This document shows, in pieces, positions 55,330-63,302 of a stretch of DNA of 64,000 nt. The DNA comes from Streptomyces cynarae. Lineage in GTDB: Bacteria > Actinomycetota > Actinomycetes > Streptomycetales > Streptomycetaceae. How positions within the stretch are numbered: position 1 is the stretch's first letter; the number at the start of each line of letters is the position of its first letter. The notes below the pieces were generated by a model. That model was not told the DNA's origin. It saw only the letters and a list, made by a program, of their open reading frames with translations, and ran no database searches. The stretch spans positions 1,595,001 to 1,659,000 of the forward strand of contig NZ_CP106793.1 of NCBI RefSeq assembly GCF_025642135.1, written 5' to 3'. The position numbers and the translations under genes are program-made.

Positions 55330-55962
55330 TCAGATCGGCCGGCGGGCCGGAGGCGGGGCCGGGTACGCGGGATCCAGTTCCTCGATCGCGCGCAGGGTGC
55401 CGCCCAGCGTCTTCGCGAGCAGGTCGCACATCGTGTCGCGGGGCAGTACCGGGCGGTCGATCCAGTCGAGGGTCACGCCCTCCACGCCGCACACCCAGCC
55501 GAGCAGTCCCGTGCGCACCAGCGCGGCGATGTCGCGCCGCCCGTACGCCCCCTCGGCGATCGTGGTGACGATCGCCTCGCGCACGCCGTCCCGGATGGCG
55601 TGGACCTGTGCGTCGAAGCCCACGCCGCCACTGACGATCGTGCGGTAGGCGGCCTGGTTCTGCTCGGCGTAGCGAAGATAGCGGTCGATGGTGCGGTGCA
55701 CCCGTTCCACCGGCGGCAGGTCCAGGCCGGCGGCCGCGGAGGTCACGAGGTCGGCCACCGAATCCTCGACAATGGCGAGGTAATAGCCGCGTTTCGATTT
55801 GAAGTAGTAGTAGATGAGCCCTTTCGCCACCTGGGCATGACGTGCGATGTCATCCATCGACAGCGTGTCGTAGGAGGTGTCGGCGAATAACTTCCGCCCG
55901 ATGGCGATGAGTTCGGCGCGGCGCGCCAGGGAGCGGTCGGTACCGCGCGCCTGCGGGCGCAC
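55330..55962 (-). CDS. TetR-family transcriptional regulator (contains a TTA codon)
   Basis: A 210-residue TetR regulator. The helix-turn-helix (about 16-60) has the sequence LSMDDIARHAQVAKGLIYYY followed by FKSKRGYYLAIVED, typical of the family. The C-terminal ligand domain is divergent; a fatty-acid or acyl-CoA ligand is possible given the adjacent acyl-CoA dehydrogenase. The GTG at 55962 has GAGG upstream; a TTG at 55989 would add nine residues. Codon 25 (plus strand 55888-55890) is TTA, the rare leucine codon read by the bldA tRNA, so translation may depend on development. Confidence 0.92.
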   Translation of the reverse strand: MRPQARGTDRSLARRAELIAIGRKLFADTSYDTLSMDDIARHAQVAKGLIYYYFKSKRGYYLAIVEDSVADLVTSAAAGLDLPPVERVHRTIDRYLRYAEQNQAAYRTIVSGGVGFDAQVHAIRDGVREAIVTTIAEGAYGRRDIAALVRTGLLGWVCGVEGVTLDWIDRPVLPRDTMCDLLAKTLGGTLRAIEELDPAYPAPPPARRPI

Positions 55963-56058
55963 GGCACCTCGCTGTTGACTGCTCTTCAATTTCGGCCCAA
56001 GTCTCCAACTACCGGCGGGACATCCGCAGTATCGCAGAATGACACCACCAGCATGTTC

Positions 56059-56077
56059 GACTCCGATCGGCGGAGTC
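56059..56077 (-). terminator. Hairpin after the C39-like gene
   Basis: GACTCCG (56059-56065) and CGGAGTC (56071-56077) form a 7-bp stem with a 5-base loop, 57 bases after the stop of the minus-strand C39-like gene. Confidence 0.5.
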
Positions 56078-56133
56078 GGCCGCCGGAGTCGGACCCGTCG
56101 GGAAATGCGCCGCCCGGTTCCCCGGTGGGGGCG

Positions 56134-57492
56134 TCAGCGGACGCCCACCGCCGCCAGCGCCTTGCGCTGCCGCGAAGTGGGCCGGGCCGGGAAGTACAGG
56201 TAGCAGACGCCGCCGGTGCCGGAGGCGACCTTCCCGGAGGCGTTGTACCGCTTGGTGCGCAACCAGATGTTCTCGAACTCCCGGCGCCGGTACACGCGCC
56301 GCACCGCCTCGTCGCTCGGCGACGCCGGGTCGTTCGCGATCACGTCGCCGTCGGCGGTGAACCCGATCACGGTCATCAGATGCCCCGCGGTCCCGTATCC
56401 CGCCCCGGTCAGCTCCTCCTTCAGGAAGGACTGCGAGGTGATGGCCGGGATGCCCGCGGCGATCAGCGTCTCCAGGTCGGTGAGCGAGGACAGCCGGGTG
56501 ACCACTGCCTGGAGGTCCTTGAACGTGGCCGCGTAGGCCGCGTTGAAGGGCCAGTTGCCGCAGCCCTGGTACTGGTGGTCGTAGGTGAAGCGGGCGGCAT
56601 GGCAGACCTGCGGGTCCGCGTACGACGGGTTGACCCAGGACAGCTGTTCGGGTGTGAGCCTCCGCCCCCAGTACTCGATGATCATCTGCGAGGACGTGGG
56701 GCTGCACCAGGCTTCACCGCCGTTGTCGTACTCCGGGTACTGGCCCTTGTGGATCTCCTGCGAGTAGCGCGGGACGATCAGTTCCTCGGCGAGCCCGGGC
56801 GTGGAGGCGGGGACGGTGAACCGGTCCGGGACATCGGAGCCCATGGCGCCGAGCCGCCACACCGTCGGCGTGATCCGTGTGCCGGGTGTGCGGTACAGGG
56901 TCAGGCGCAGGCGGTACGACACCAGACGCAGACCCACGGCGGGATCGGCGATGGCGAACGTGTCGGTCCAGATGTTGCTCCTGCCATCGCTCTGGCCGTC
57001 CACGGAGGTGCGGCGGATGTCCTGGTCGCCTGCCGCCCAGCGGCCCATCACGTACCAGGGGGTGTCCGTGCCGTCGGAGTAGGTGCCCTTCAGTTCGACC
57101 TGGAGCCAGGTGCCGGCCGGGGTGTGCGCGTTCCAGGAGGCGACGAGCTCGGTGGCCGGGACGGCGAGGCGGTGTGCCGGGGAGGTCCAGACGGCGTACT
57201 CCCAGGTGGCGGACTTTCCGGTGTGCGGGTCGGTGTAGTCGGTACGACCGGCCGGCGTGGCGGTCACCAGGCCGGGGCGGAGGCCGGCGAGGGCGCGAAC
57301 GCCCTGAGCGGTGCCGCTTCGCCAGTCGGCGTACGAGGTCCAGGCGCGGTAGTCCACGAGGCTCGGGGATGCTTTCGTCGGCCGGGCGGTCGGCATGGCA
57401 GCGGCCGCCGGGCCCGCGGTGCCGGCCGCCGCGGCCGCGGCGGCCGCCGCGGCGAGGATGGTTCTGCGGGACGGCTCTGAAGCTCTGGTCAT
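56134..57492 (-). CDS. Exported C39-like cysteine peptidase-fold protein
   Basis: A 452-residue exported protein. The N-terminus has a twin-arginine-like signal (SRRTILAAAAAAAAAAG, then Ala-rich region with AAA cleavage). A beta-rich N-terminal domain (about 45-235) is followed by a papain-like C39 domain (about 240-440) with the Cys site GGEAWCSPTSSQMIIEYWG (about 260-278), the His in YGTAGHLMTVIGF and the Asp in VIANDPASP. All three catalytic positions are present, so it may be an active peptidase, possibly acting on cell-wall or secreted substrates. The ATG at 57492 is used. Two perfect palindromes lie upstream at 57534-57546 and 57603-57614. Confidence 0.9.
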   Translation of the reverse strand: MTRASEPSRRTILAAAAAAAAAAGTAGPAAAAMPTARPTKASPSLVDYRAWTSYADWRSGTAQGVRALAGLRPGLVTATPAGRTDYTDPHTGKSATWEYAVWTSPAHRLAVPATELVASWNAHTPAGTWLQVELKGTYSDGTDTPWYVMGRWAAGDQDIRRTSVDGQSDGRSNIWTDTFAIADPAVGLRLVSYRLRLTLYRTPGTRITPTVWRLGAMGSDVPDRFTVPASTPGLAEELIVPRYSQEIHKGQYPEYDNGGEAWCSPTSSQMIIEYWGRRLTPEQLSWVNPSYADPQVCHAARFTYDHQYQGCGNWPFNAAYAATFKDLQAVVTRLSSLTDLETLIAAGIPAITSQSFLKEELTGAGYGTAGHLMTVIGFTADGDVIANDPASPSDEAVRRVYRRREFENIWLRTKRYNASGKVASGTGGVCYLYFPARPTSRQRKALAAVGVR

Positions 57493-57533
57493 CGGTGGGT
57501 GACCCCCAGGAGTCCTTCAAGCAGCGGTTCGGA

Positions 57534-57546
57534 CGCAACGGTTGCG
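57534..57546. promoter_or_regulatory. Palindrome upstream of the C39-like gene
   Basis: CGCAACGGTTGCG is perfectly symmetrical around the central G, 42 bases before the gene start. Possible operator or leader hairpin. Confidence 0.4.
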
Positions 57547-57602
57547 CCAACTATGGCCGTCACACACGGACTTCTGCCAGCACTTCGGCCGCCGACGCGC
57601 CC

Positions 57603-57614
57603 ACCAATATTGGT
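57603..57614. promoter_or_regulatory. AT-centred palindrome in the divergent promoter region
   Basis: ACCAATATTGGT is a perfect 12-base palindrome in the 283-base gap between the divergent C39-like and NTPase genes. AT-rich symmetry of this kind is rare in this genome and suits a regulator site. Confidence 0.45.
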
Positions 57615-57734
57615 CCCGACCTGTGGCGGTTTCCCGGGAATGGGGGGCGGGAATTCGAAGAGGCGAATCCCCCGTGTTCACACCTAACCCGAAGTAGGGG
57701 AAATTCCGGAGAGAGGTCGCTTTCTCCGCGAAGA

Positions 57735-57766
57735 GGGACAGCCCATTCGCCCGAGTAAGCTGTCCC
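57735..57766 (+). promoter_or_regulatory. Inverted repeat just upstream of the NTPase start
   Basis: GGGACAGC (57735-57742) and GCTGTCCC (57759-57766) are perfect arms around 16 bases; the right arm ends 9 bases before the ATG at 57776. It could be an operator or a translation-controlling hairpin, since no ordinary ribosome binding site is visible. Confidence 0.45.
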
Positions 57767-57775
57767 CTCGAGAAC

Positions 57776-58438
57776 ATGCCGAAACACGCCGACACACCTT
57801 CTCGCCCGGGAATCGTCATTCACGCTCTCGCGTCCCGCCTTCAGCACCTACCGCCCTCCTGCGGCCCCGTCCGTCTCGTCGGCGTCGACGGGCACGCGGG
57901 CTCGGGGAAATCCATGTTCGCCGCACACCTGGCGGCCGCACTCGGCGGCGCGCCCGTGCTGCACCTGGACGACATCGCCACCCATGAGGAGCTGTTCTCC
58001 TGGACGGACCGGCTGCTGCGGGAGGTGATCGAGCCGCTCGGCCACGGCCGGACCGCGCACTACCGGCCCTACGACTGGCGTGCCCGGCGCTTCGGTCCCG
58101 CCCGTGCGCTGCCGCCCGCCCCCGTGATCCTGATCGAGGGGGTCGGCGCCGGCCGCCGGGCGCTGCGCCCGTATCTCGTCCGGCTGCTGTGGATGGATCT
58201 GGCGCGCGAGGAGGCGTGGACGCGCGGGCGGGCCCGGGACGGCGAGGAACAACACGCTTTCTGGGACGGCTGGGTCGAAGCGGAGCGCCGGCACTTCGCC
58301 GAGGACCCCTCGCGACCCCACGCCTGCCTTCTGGTGCATCAGAAGCGGAAGGGATATGAGGTGCTTCCCGGGCCCGCCGGGGTTCCTGGTCCGGAACAAG
58401 ATCTCACCCACAGTGACGACCCATCGGCAGTGTGCTGA
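57776..58438 (+). CDS. Uridine-kinase-like P-loop NTPase
   Basis: A 220-residue P-loop protein. The Walker A VDGHAGSGKSMFAAHL (about 38-53) is intact; the switch/Walker B regions are HLDDIATHEELFSW and PVILIEGVGAGRRALRPY, typical of uridine kinase/phosphoribulokinase-like kinases. The nucleoside substrate is not certain; many Streptomyces members are annotated only as ATP-binding. The ATG at 57776 has no clear ribosome binding site; a possible -10 TAAGCT lies 14-20 bases upstream, overlapping the inverted repeat. It is divergent from the C39-like gene. Confidence 0.88.
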   Translation: MPKHADTPSRPGIVIHALASRLQHLPPSCGPVRLVGVDGHAGSGKSMFAAHLAAALGGAPVLHLDDIATHEELFSWTDRLLREVIEPLGHGRTAHYRPYDWRARRFGPARALPPAPVILIEGVGAGRRALRPYLVRLLWMDLAREEAWTRGRARDGEEQHAFWDGWVEAERRHFAEDPSRPHACLLVHQKRKGYEVLPGPAGVPGPEQDLTHSDDPSAVC

Positions 58439-58487
58439 ACTCGTGAAGATCCTCGCCGGGCAACTTCCTCGAGTGCCCCAAGTCGGC

Positions 58488-58517
58488 TTGACCGGGGGGC
58501 CGTACAGGTCTTACGTT
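58488..58517 (+). promoter_or_regulatory. Promoter of a candidate small RNA
   Basis: TTGACC (58488-58493), an 18-base spacer and TACGTT (58512-58517) fit a vegetative promoter well. Transcription would start near 58523, in a region with no annotated protein gene. Confidence 0.6.
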
Positions 58518-58521
58518 CTCA

Positions 58522-58592
58522 ATGTGCGGCTTTCGCAGTCGCACCCAGACGCGAAGCCCCCGGTTGTTCCCCCGTGATCGGGGGCTTCGTTC
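58522..58592 (+). ncRNA. Candidate ~70-nt small RNA with strong terminator
   Basis: Between the promoter at 58488-58517 and the hairpin at 58553-58588 lies a segment of about 70 bases. A 5' hairpin (GTGCG at 58524-58528 with CGCAC at 58540-58544) precedes the terminator. A second CCCCCG copy (58569-58574) can replace the first (58557-58562) in pairing with CGGGGG, so two folds compete. A 35-codon frame (58522-58629, starting ATGTGCGGC) begins at the transcript start but runs through the terminator, so an RNA is the likelier product. It could also be a leader for the AAA+ gene downstream. Confidence 0.5.
58553..58588 (+). terminator. Terminator of the candidate small RNA
   Basis: GAAGCCCCCG (58553-58562) pairs perfectly with CGGGGGCTTC (58579-58588), followed by GTTCT. 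Confidence 0.8.
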
Positions 58593-58868
58593 TGCTCTCA
58601 GCACCTTCCGTGCGCGCCAAGAGGCGTGATCCGCTCACCCTCGGTCACCACGCGCCGCGCGTCCCGTCTGCTCCCACCTCGCCGAACGGCCCGTGCGGCA
58701 CCCTTCGTGCGCCCCTCCCCCGCAGGTACGATGCCTCTCGGTGCGACGTTCGGACGCTGCTCTGCGCACCGTGGCAACTCCGGTCCGCGGCACAGCGGTT
58801 CGAGCAAGGCGGCCGACGGGCACGGGCCCGGCGGTGAACCAACGGGGGCACGGTTTGTGGGGGACGTG

Positions 58869-60731
58869 ATGGACTTCGGCACGCAGGGCCCTCAGGCCCC
58901 GGCCGACCTCGCCTGGCTGCGAGGGGTCGACGCCTACACGATGGGCGCCTATCCGCAGGCGGAGGAGGAGTTCCGCGCCGCGGTCCGGATGGATCCGGGC
59001 ATGGCCGACGGCTGGCTCGGGCTACATGCGCTGCGCGTCGACACGACGACCGCGCTGCTGAGGATGTACCGCCACCGCGACCGCTTCGGGGAGCAGCGGA
59101 CGCGACACCGGCGCACCCTCAACTCCTGGTACTGGCTGGGCTGGTGGGTGCAGCCGGTGCTGGAGAGCCCGCGCGACCTGCTGCTCGCACACGCCTCGCA
59201 CTGGCTGGACGGCCGCCACGTCCCGGAGCTGGACCGCGCGCTGGCGGGCCTGCCGCCGGTCGACACCGACCCCCAGGTGCGCTTCCTGCACGCCTGCCGG
59301 GCCTACCTGGTCAAGGACTGGGAGCAGTTGGTCCGGCACACCGATCCGCTGATCGACGATCCCATGCTCGGCATAGAGGCCGGACTGTTCGGCGGCATGG
59401 CCCGGGTCCGCCTGGAGATGTTCGGGCAGGCCGAGCCGCTGCTCGCCGCCTCCCTGATGCGCTGCCGCAGCGAGCAGCCGCAGCGCAAGGAGCTGCGGTA
59501 CTGGCTGGCCCGAGCCCACGAGGGCACGGGCCGCTCGGCCGCCGCCCTCCCCCTGTACCGGGCCGTGCACCGGGTGGACCCGGCGTTCATGGACACCTCG
59601 GCGCGGCTCGCCGCGATCGCCGAGGGCGACGGGTACGACGATTCGACCGACCTGACGGCGATGGCGCTCGCCGGAGGCGGCGACACGCTGGAAGCACCGG
59701 ACGGTCTGGATCCGCTCTTCGGCGCCGAGGGCCGGGACGTGAAGCTGTCCGATCCCGAACCGCCGCCGACCGGTCCGCTTCCGGCGCAGGGCGACCTCGT
59801 GCGGGAGAAGGCCGCCTCGGGACCGGCACAGTCGTGGCCGGCCGGGCCCACGGATCCGGAACTGCTGGAGGAGGCGCTGGCCGAGCTGGAGCGCATGGTC
59901 GGTCTGGAACCGGTCAAGCGCCAGGTCAAGGCGTTGTCGGCGCAGTTGAACATGGCCCGGCTGCGGGCCGGCCAGGGCTTACCCGTCCAGCCGCCCAAAC
60001 GGCACTTCGTGTTCTCGGGGCCCTCCGGCACCGGCAAGACGACCGTGGCGAGGATTCTGGGCCGGGTCTTCTACGCGCTCGGCCTGCTCGGCGGCGATCA
60101 CCTCGTGGAGGCGCAGCGGGCGGACCTGGTGGGCGAGTACCTGGGCCAGACGGCGGTGAAGGCGAACGAGCTGATCGACTCCGCGATCGGCGGCGTCCTG
60201 TTCGTGGACGAGGCGTACTCCCTGTCCAACTCGGGATACGGCAAGGGGGACGCCTACGGGGACGAGGCGCTTCAGGTGCTGCTGAAGCGGGCGGAGGACA
60301 ACCGGGACCACCTGGTGGTGATCCTCGCGGGGTACCCCGAGGGAATGGACCGGTTGCTGGCCGCCAACCCGGGACTGTCCTCACGCTTCACGACGCGAGT
60401 CGATTTTCCCTCGTACCGCCCCTTGGAGCTGAAGGCGATCGGCGAGGTGCTGGCCGCCGACAACGGTGACGTCTGGGACGAGGAGGCTCTGGAGGAGCTT
60501 CGGTCGATCGCCGGGCACGTGGTGGACCAGGGCTGGATCGACGAGCTCGGGAACGGGCGGTTCCTGCGGACGCTGTACGAGAAGAGTTGTGCGTATCGGG
60601 ACCTGCGGCTGAGCGGCTATCCGGGGATGCCGTCACGGGACGACTTGTCGACATTGCGGTTGCCGGACCTGATGCAGGCCTATGGGGAGGTCCTGTCCGG
60701 CCGGGGGCCGCAGGATCCATCGGGGTTGTAG
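58869..60731 (+). CDS. CbxX/EccA-like AAA+ ATPase with TPR-like N-terminal domain (contains a TTA codon)
   Basis: A 620-residue protein. The N-terminal half (about 1-270) is helical and TPR-like (GAYPQAEEEFRAAVRMDPGM, ELRYWLARAHEGTGRSAAAL). The C-terminal half (about 335-610) is a CbxX/CfqX-type AAA+ domain: Walker A FSGPSGTGKTTVARIL (about 381-396), Walker B GGVLFVDEAYSL (about 440-451) and sensor/arginine-finger region GLSSRFTTRVDFPSY. The layout equals EccA of type VII secretion, but no ESX genes are nearby, so it may be an orphan remodelling ATPase. Codon 371 (59979-59981) is TTA, suggesting bldA-dependent translation. The ATG at 58869 is used; a GTG at 58857 has a better-spaced ribosome binding site. 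Confidence 0.9.
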   Translation: MDFGTQGPQAPADLAWLRGVDAYTMGAYPQAEEEFRAAVRMDPGMADGWLGLHALRVDTTTALLRMYRHRDRFGEQRTRHRRTLNSWYWLGWWVQPVLESPRDLLLAHASHWLDGRHVPELDRALAGLPPVDTDPQVRFLHACRAYLVKDWEQLVRHTDPLIDDPMLGIEAGLFGGMARVRLEMFGQAEPLLAASLMRCRSEQPQRKELRYWLARAHEGTGRSAAALPLYRAVHRVDPAFMDTSARLAAIAEGDGYDDSTDLTAMALAGGGDTLEAPDGLDPLFGAEGRDVKLSDPEPPPTGPLPAQGDLVREKAASGPAQSWPAGPTDPELLEEALAELERMVGLEPVKRQVKALSAQLNMARLRAGQGLPVQPPKRHFVFSGPSGTGKTTVARILGRVFYALGLLGGDHLVEAQRADLVGEYLGQTAVKANELIDSAIGGVLFVDEAYSLSNSGYGKGDAYGDEALQVLLKRAEDNRDHLVVILAGYPEGMDRLLAANPGLSSRFTTRVDFPSYRPLELKAIGEVLAADNGDVWDEEALEELRSIAGHVVDQGWIDELGNGRFLRTLYEKSCAYRDLRLSGYPGMPSRDDLSTLRLPDLMQAYGEVLSGRGPQDPSGL

Positions 60732-60793
60732 CGGCTACCACAAGCTCGGTCGTGCCTGCGCGTCTGCGGCTGCGGGTTCGTCGTGGCTTGTCG

Positions 60794-60834
60794 CTCCCCC
60801 GAGTTCTCGGCTTCGCTCGAACAGGGGGATCCCC
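60794..60834. repeat. Intergenic palindromic repeat element
   Basis: A 41-base imperfect palindrome (CTCCCCCGAGTTCTCG... ...CGCTCGAACAGGGGG, then ATCCCC) in the 166-base gap between convergent genes. It closely matches the element within the glycosyltransferase gene at 38762-38803. Confidence 0.65.
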
Positions 60835-60864
60835 AACGCGGCAGAGCCACATGCCGACAGGGCC

Positions 60865-60887
60865 CCGCGCCCCTGAACGGGGCGCGG
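60865..60887. terminator. Bidirectional terminator between the AAA+ gene and the CNNM gene
   Basis: CCGCGCCCC (60865-60873) and GGGGCGCGG (60879-60887) form a perfect 9-bp stem with a 5-base loop. Confidence 0.8.
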
Positions 60888-60897
60888 AGAACCCTTC

Positions 60898-61968
60898 TCA
60901 GCTCGGTACCGCTTCCTTCGGTTCCGCCATGCGCGGCTGAGGCGGAGCCTCCCGGTGCGCCGGGTCCCTCACCTCACCGACCAGCAGTTCCAGTACGTCC
61001 TCCAGCGCGACCAGGCCCAGGACCCGGCCGGAGGTGTCCGCCACCTGGGCCAGATGGGTGGCCGCCCGGCGCATCACCGTGAGCGCGTCGTCCAGCGGGA
61101 GCTCCGCCGCGAGCGTCGTCATGGGCCGCCAGAGCTGCTGCGGCACCGCCCGTTCGGATTCCTCGAGGTCGAGGACGTCCTTGACGTGCAGATAGCCCAT
61201 GAAGGCGCCGTTCCCCGCGACCACGGGGAAGCGTGAGTAGCCCGTGCGCGCGGTGAGCGCCACGACCTCGCCCGGGGTCACCGTGGGCTCGACCGTCACC
61301 AGCAGGTCCGAGTCCAGGAGCACGTCCGTGACCGGGCGCGAGCCCAGCTCCAGGGCGTCCTCCAGGCGCTCCGCCTCCTCGGGGTCGAGCAGGCCGGCCT
61401 GGCCGGAGTCCTCCACGAGCTGGTTGAGCTGCTCGCTTGTGAAGGCGGCCTCGACCTCGTCCTTCGGTTCGACCCGGAACAGTTTGAGGATCACCCGGGC
61501 GCAGGCGCTCAGCGTGACCGTGACCGGACGGCACAGCCGCGCGAACGCCACCAGGCCCGGGCTCAGCCACAGGGCGGCCTTCTCCGGGGCCGCCATCGCC
61601 AGGTTCTTCGGCACCATCTCGCCGATCACCAGATGGAAGAAGACCACCGCCGCGAGCGCGATCACATAGCCGAGCGGGTGGACCAAGTCGTCGGGGATGT
61701 GCGCCGCAGCGAACACCGGTTCGAGCAGATGCGCCACGGTCGGCTCGGCGACGGCGCCCAGTGTCAGGGAGCACACGGTGATCCCGAACTGGGCCGCGGC
61801 CATCATCTGCGGCAGCCGTTCGAGGCCGTACAGCACCTGCCGCGCCCGGGCGGTCCCCAGCGGCTCGATCTGGCTGCGGCGTACGGACACGAGCGCGAAC
61901 TCGGCGCCGACGAAGAACCCGTTGACGAGCACCAGCAGCGCCGCGAACAGGAGTTGGAGCACGCTCAT
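60898..61968 (-). CDS. CNNM/CorC-type membrane protein with CBS pair (second copy)
   Basis: A 356-residue protein of the UPF0053/CNNM family. A DUF21 membrane domain (about 1-180; NGFFVGAEFALVSVRRSQIE, then VIGEMVPKNLAMAAP) is followed by a CBS pair (about 205-330; GYSRFPVVAGNGAFMGYLHV and GRVLGLVALEDVLELLVGEV). The C-terminal CorC/HlyC domain of the longer paralogue is missing, so it ends shortly after the CBS pair. Such proteins take part in magnesium or cobalt efflux. Its start overlaps the stop of the upstream paralogue (61965-61968), so the two probably assemble together. Confidence 0.92.
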   Translation of the reverse strand: MSVLQLLFAALLVLVNGFFVGAEFALVSVRRSQIEPLGTARARQVLYGLERLPQMMAAAQFGITVCSLTLGAVAEPTVAHLLEPVFAAAHIPDDLVHPLGYVIALAAVVFFHLVIGEMVPKNLAMAAPEKAALWLSPGLVAFARLCRPVTVTLSACARVILKLFRVEPKDEVEAAFTSEQLNQLVEDSGQAGLLDPEEAERLEDALELGSRPVTDVLLDSDLLVTVEPTVTPGEVVALTARTGYSRFPVVAGNGAFMGYLHVKDVLDLEESERAVPQQLWRPMTTLAAELPLDDALTVMRRAATHLAQVADTSGRVLGLVALEDVLELLVGEVRDPAHREAPPQPRMAEPKEAVPS

Positions 61969-63302
61969 CGCACCGCCTCCGCGGCCGGCGCGGGGGCGTC
62001 CGCGAGCTTCACGAGCCTGACACGCTCGGCGCGGTAGTGGCCGACCTGGCGGACGGTGAGCCGCCAGCCCGGCAGCTCGGCACGGTCACCGAGGGCGGGG
62101 ATCCGGCCCAGCAGGTCGGCGACCAGTCCGGCCACGGTCTCGTACGGCCCCTCGGGCACATCCAGGCCTATCCGCTTCAGGACGTCGACGCGGCAGCTTC
62201 CGTCGGCGTCCCACGCGGGACGCCCGTCCTCGGGCGGCGCCACGGCGAGTTCCGGCAGGCCGAGGCCGTCGTGCTCGTCGCGCACCTCGCCGACCAGTTC
62301 CTCGACGATGTCCTCCAGCGTGACGACGCCGGCCGTGCCGCCGTACTCGTCCACGACCACGGCGATGGGCTGCTGGCTGCGCAGCAGCTCCAGGAGGGGC
62401 TGCACGGGCAGCGTCTCCGGGACCAGCAGGGGGGCCTGCGCGATCCGGGTGACGGGGGTGCGCAACCGTTCGTGGGAGGGCACCGCGAGGGCGTCCTTGA
62501 GGTGCACCATGCCGACGATTTCGTCGATCTTGTCGTGGTAGACGGGGAAGCGGGACAGGCCGGTGGCCCGGGTCAGGTTGACCACGTCCTGCGCGGTGGC
62601 CGAGGACTGCAGCGCGCTCACCCGCACTCGCGGGGTCATCACGTGCTGGGCGGTCAGCTCCCCCAGGGAGAGCGTGCGGACGAAGAGGTCGGCCGTGTCC
62701 TGTTCCAGCGCGCCGGCCCGCGCGGAGTGGCGGGCGAGCGACACCAGCTCGCCCGGGGTGCGGGCGGAGGCCAGCTCCTCGGCGGGTTCCACGCCCAGGG
62801 CCCGCACCAGGCGGTTCGCGACCGCGTTCAGCGCCGCGATCACCGGCCGGAACAGCCGGGAGAACAGGTGCTGGGGGCCCGCGACGAAGCGCGCGACCTG
62901 AAGGGGCCGGGAGACCGCCCAGTTCTTGGGGACGAGTTCACCGATCACCATCTGCGCGGCCGAGGCGAGCAGCATGCCGACGACGACCGCGACGCCGCTC
63001 GCCGCGCCCTCGGGAAGCCCGATCAGCGCGAACGGGGCGTGCAGCAGTTCGGCGAGCGCCGGTTCGGCGAGCATGCCGACGACGAGCGAGGTGATGGTGA
63101 TGCCGAGCTGGGTGCCGGAGAGCTGGAAGGACAGCTCCTTGAGCGACTCGACGACCGTACGGGCACGCCGGTCGCCCTCGGCCGCGGCCCGCTCGGCGTC
63201 CGGGCGCTCGACCGTGACGAGCCCGAACTCGGCCGCCACGAAGAAGCCGTTGGCGAGAATCAGCAGGAACGCCGCCCCGAGGAGCAGCAAGGGGATGGTC
63301 AT
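61965..63302 (-). CDS. CNNM/CorC-type membrane protein (first copy, full length)
   Basis: A 445-residue protein with DUF21 (about 1-190; ANGFFVAAEFGLVTVERPDA, then VIGELVPKNWAVSRP), a CBS pair (about 205-335; GLSRFPVYHDKIDEIVGMVH, VVVDEYGGTAGVVTLEDIVE) and the C-terminal CorC/HlyC domain (about 350-435). It is the complete form of the CNNM family implicated in Mg/Co export. The ATG at 63302 has GGAGG upstream. The 225-base region before it is rich in hairpins, suggesting RNA-level control. It is coupled to the shorter paralogue downstream. Confidence 0.93.
   Translation of the reverse strand: MTIPLLLLGAAFLLILANGFFVAAEFGLVTVERPDAERAAAEGDRRARTVVESLKELSFQLSGTQLGITITSLVVGMLAEPALAELLHAPFALIGLPEGAASGVAVVVGMLLASAAQMVIGELVPKNWAVSRPLQVARFVAGPQHLFSRLFRPVIAALNAVANRLVRALGVEPAEELASARTPGELVSLARHSARAGALEQDTADLFVRTLSLGELTAQHVMTPRVRVSALQSSATAQDVVNLTRATGLSRFPVYHDKIDEIVGMVHLKDALAVPSHERLRTPVTRIAQAPLLVPETLPVQPLLELLRSQQPIAVVVDEYGGTAGVVTLEDIVEELVGEVRDEHDGLGLPELAVAPPEDGRPAWDADGSCRVDVLKRIGLDVPEGPYETVAGLVADLLGRIPALGDRAELPGWRLTVRQVGHYRAERVRLVKLADAPAPAAEAVR

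Noticed and set aside
58522..58629. A 35-codon leaderless reading frame starting at the candidate small-RNA start
   Set aside because: It reads through a strong terminator hairpin, and its Arg-rich sequence shows no protein-like pattern. A non-coding RNA is simpler, although a micropeptide cannot be excluded.
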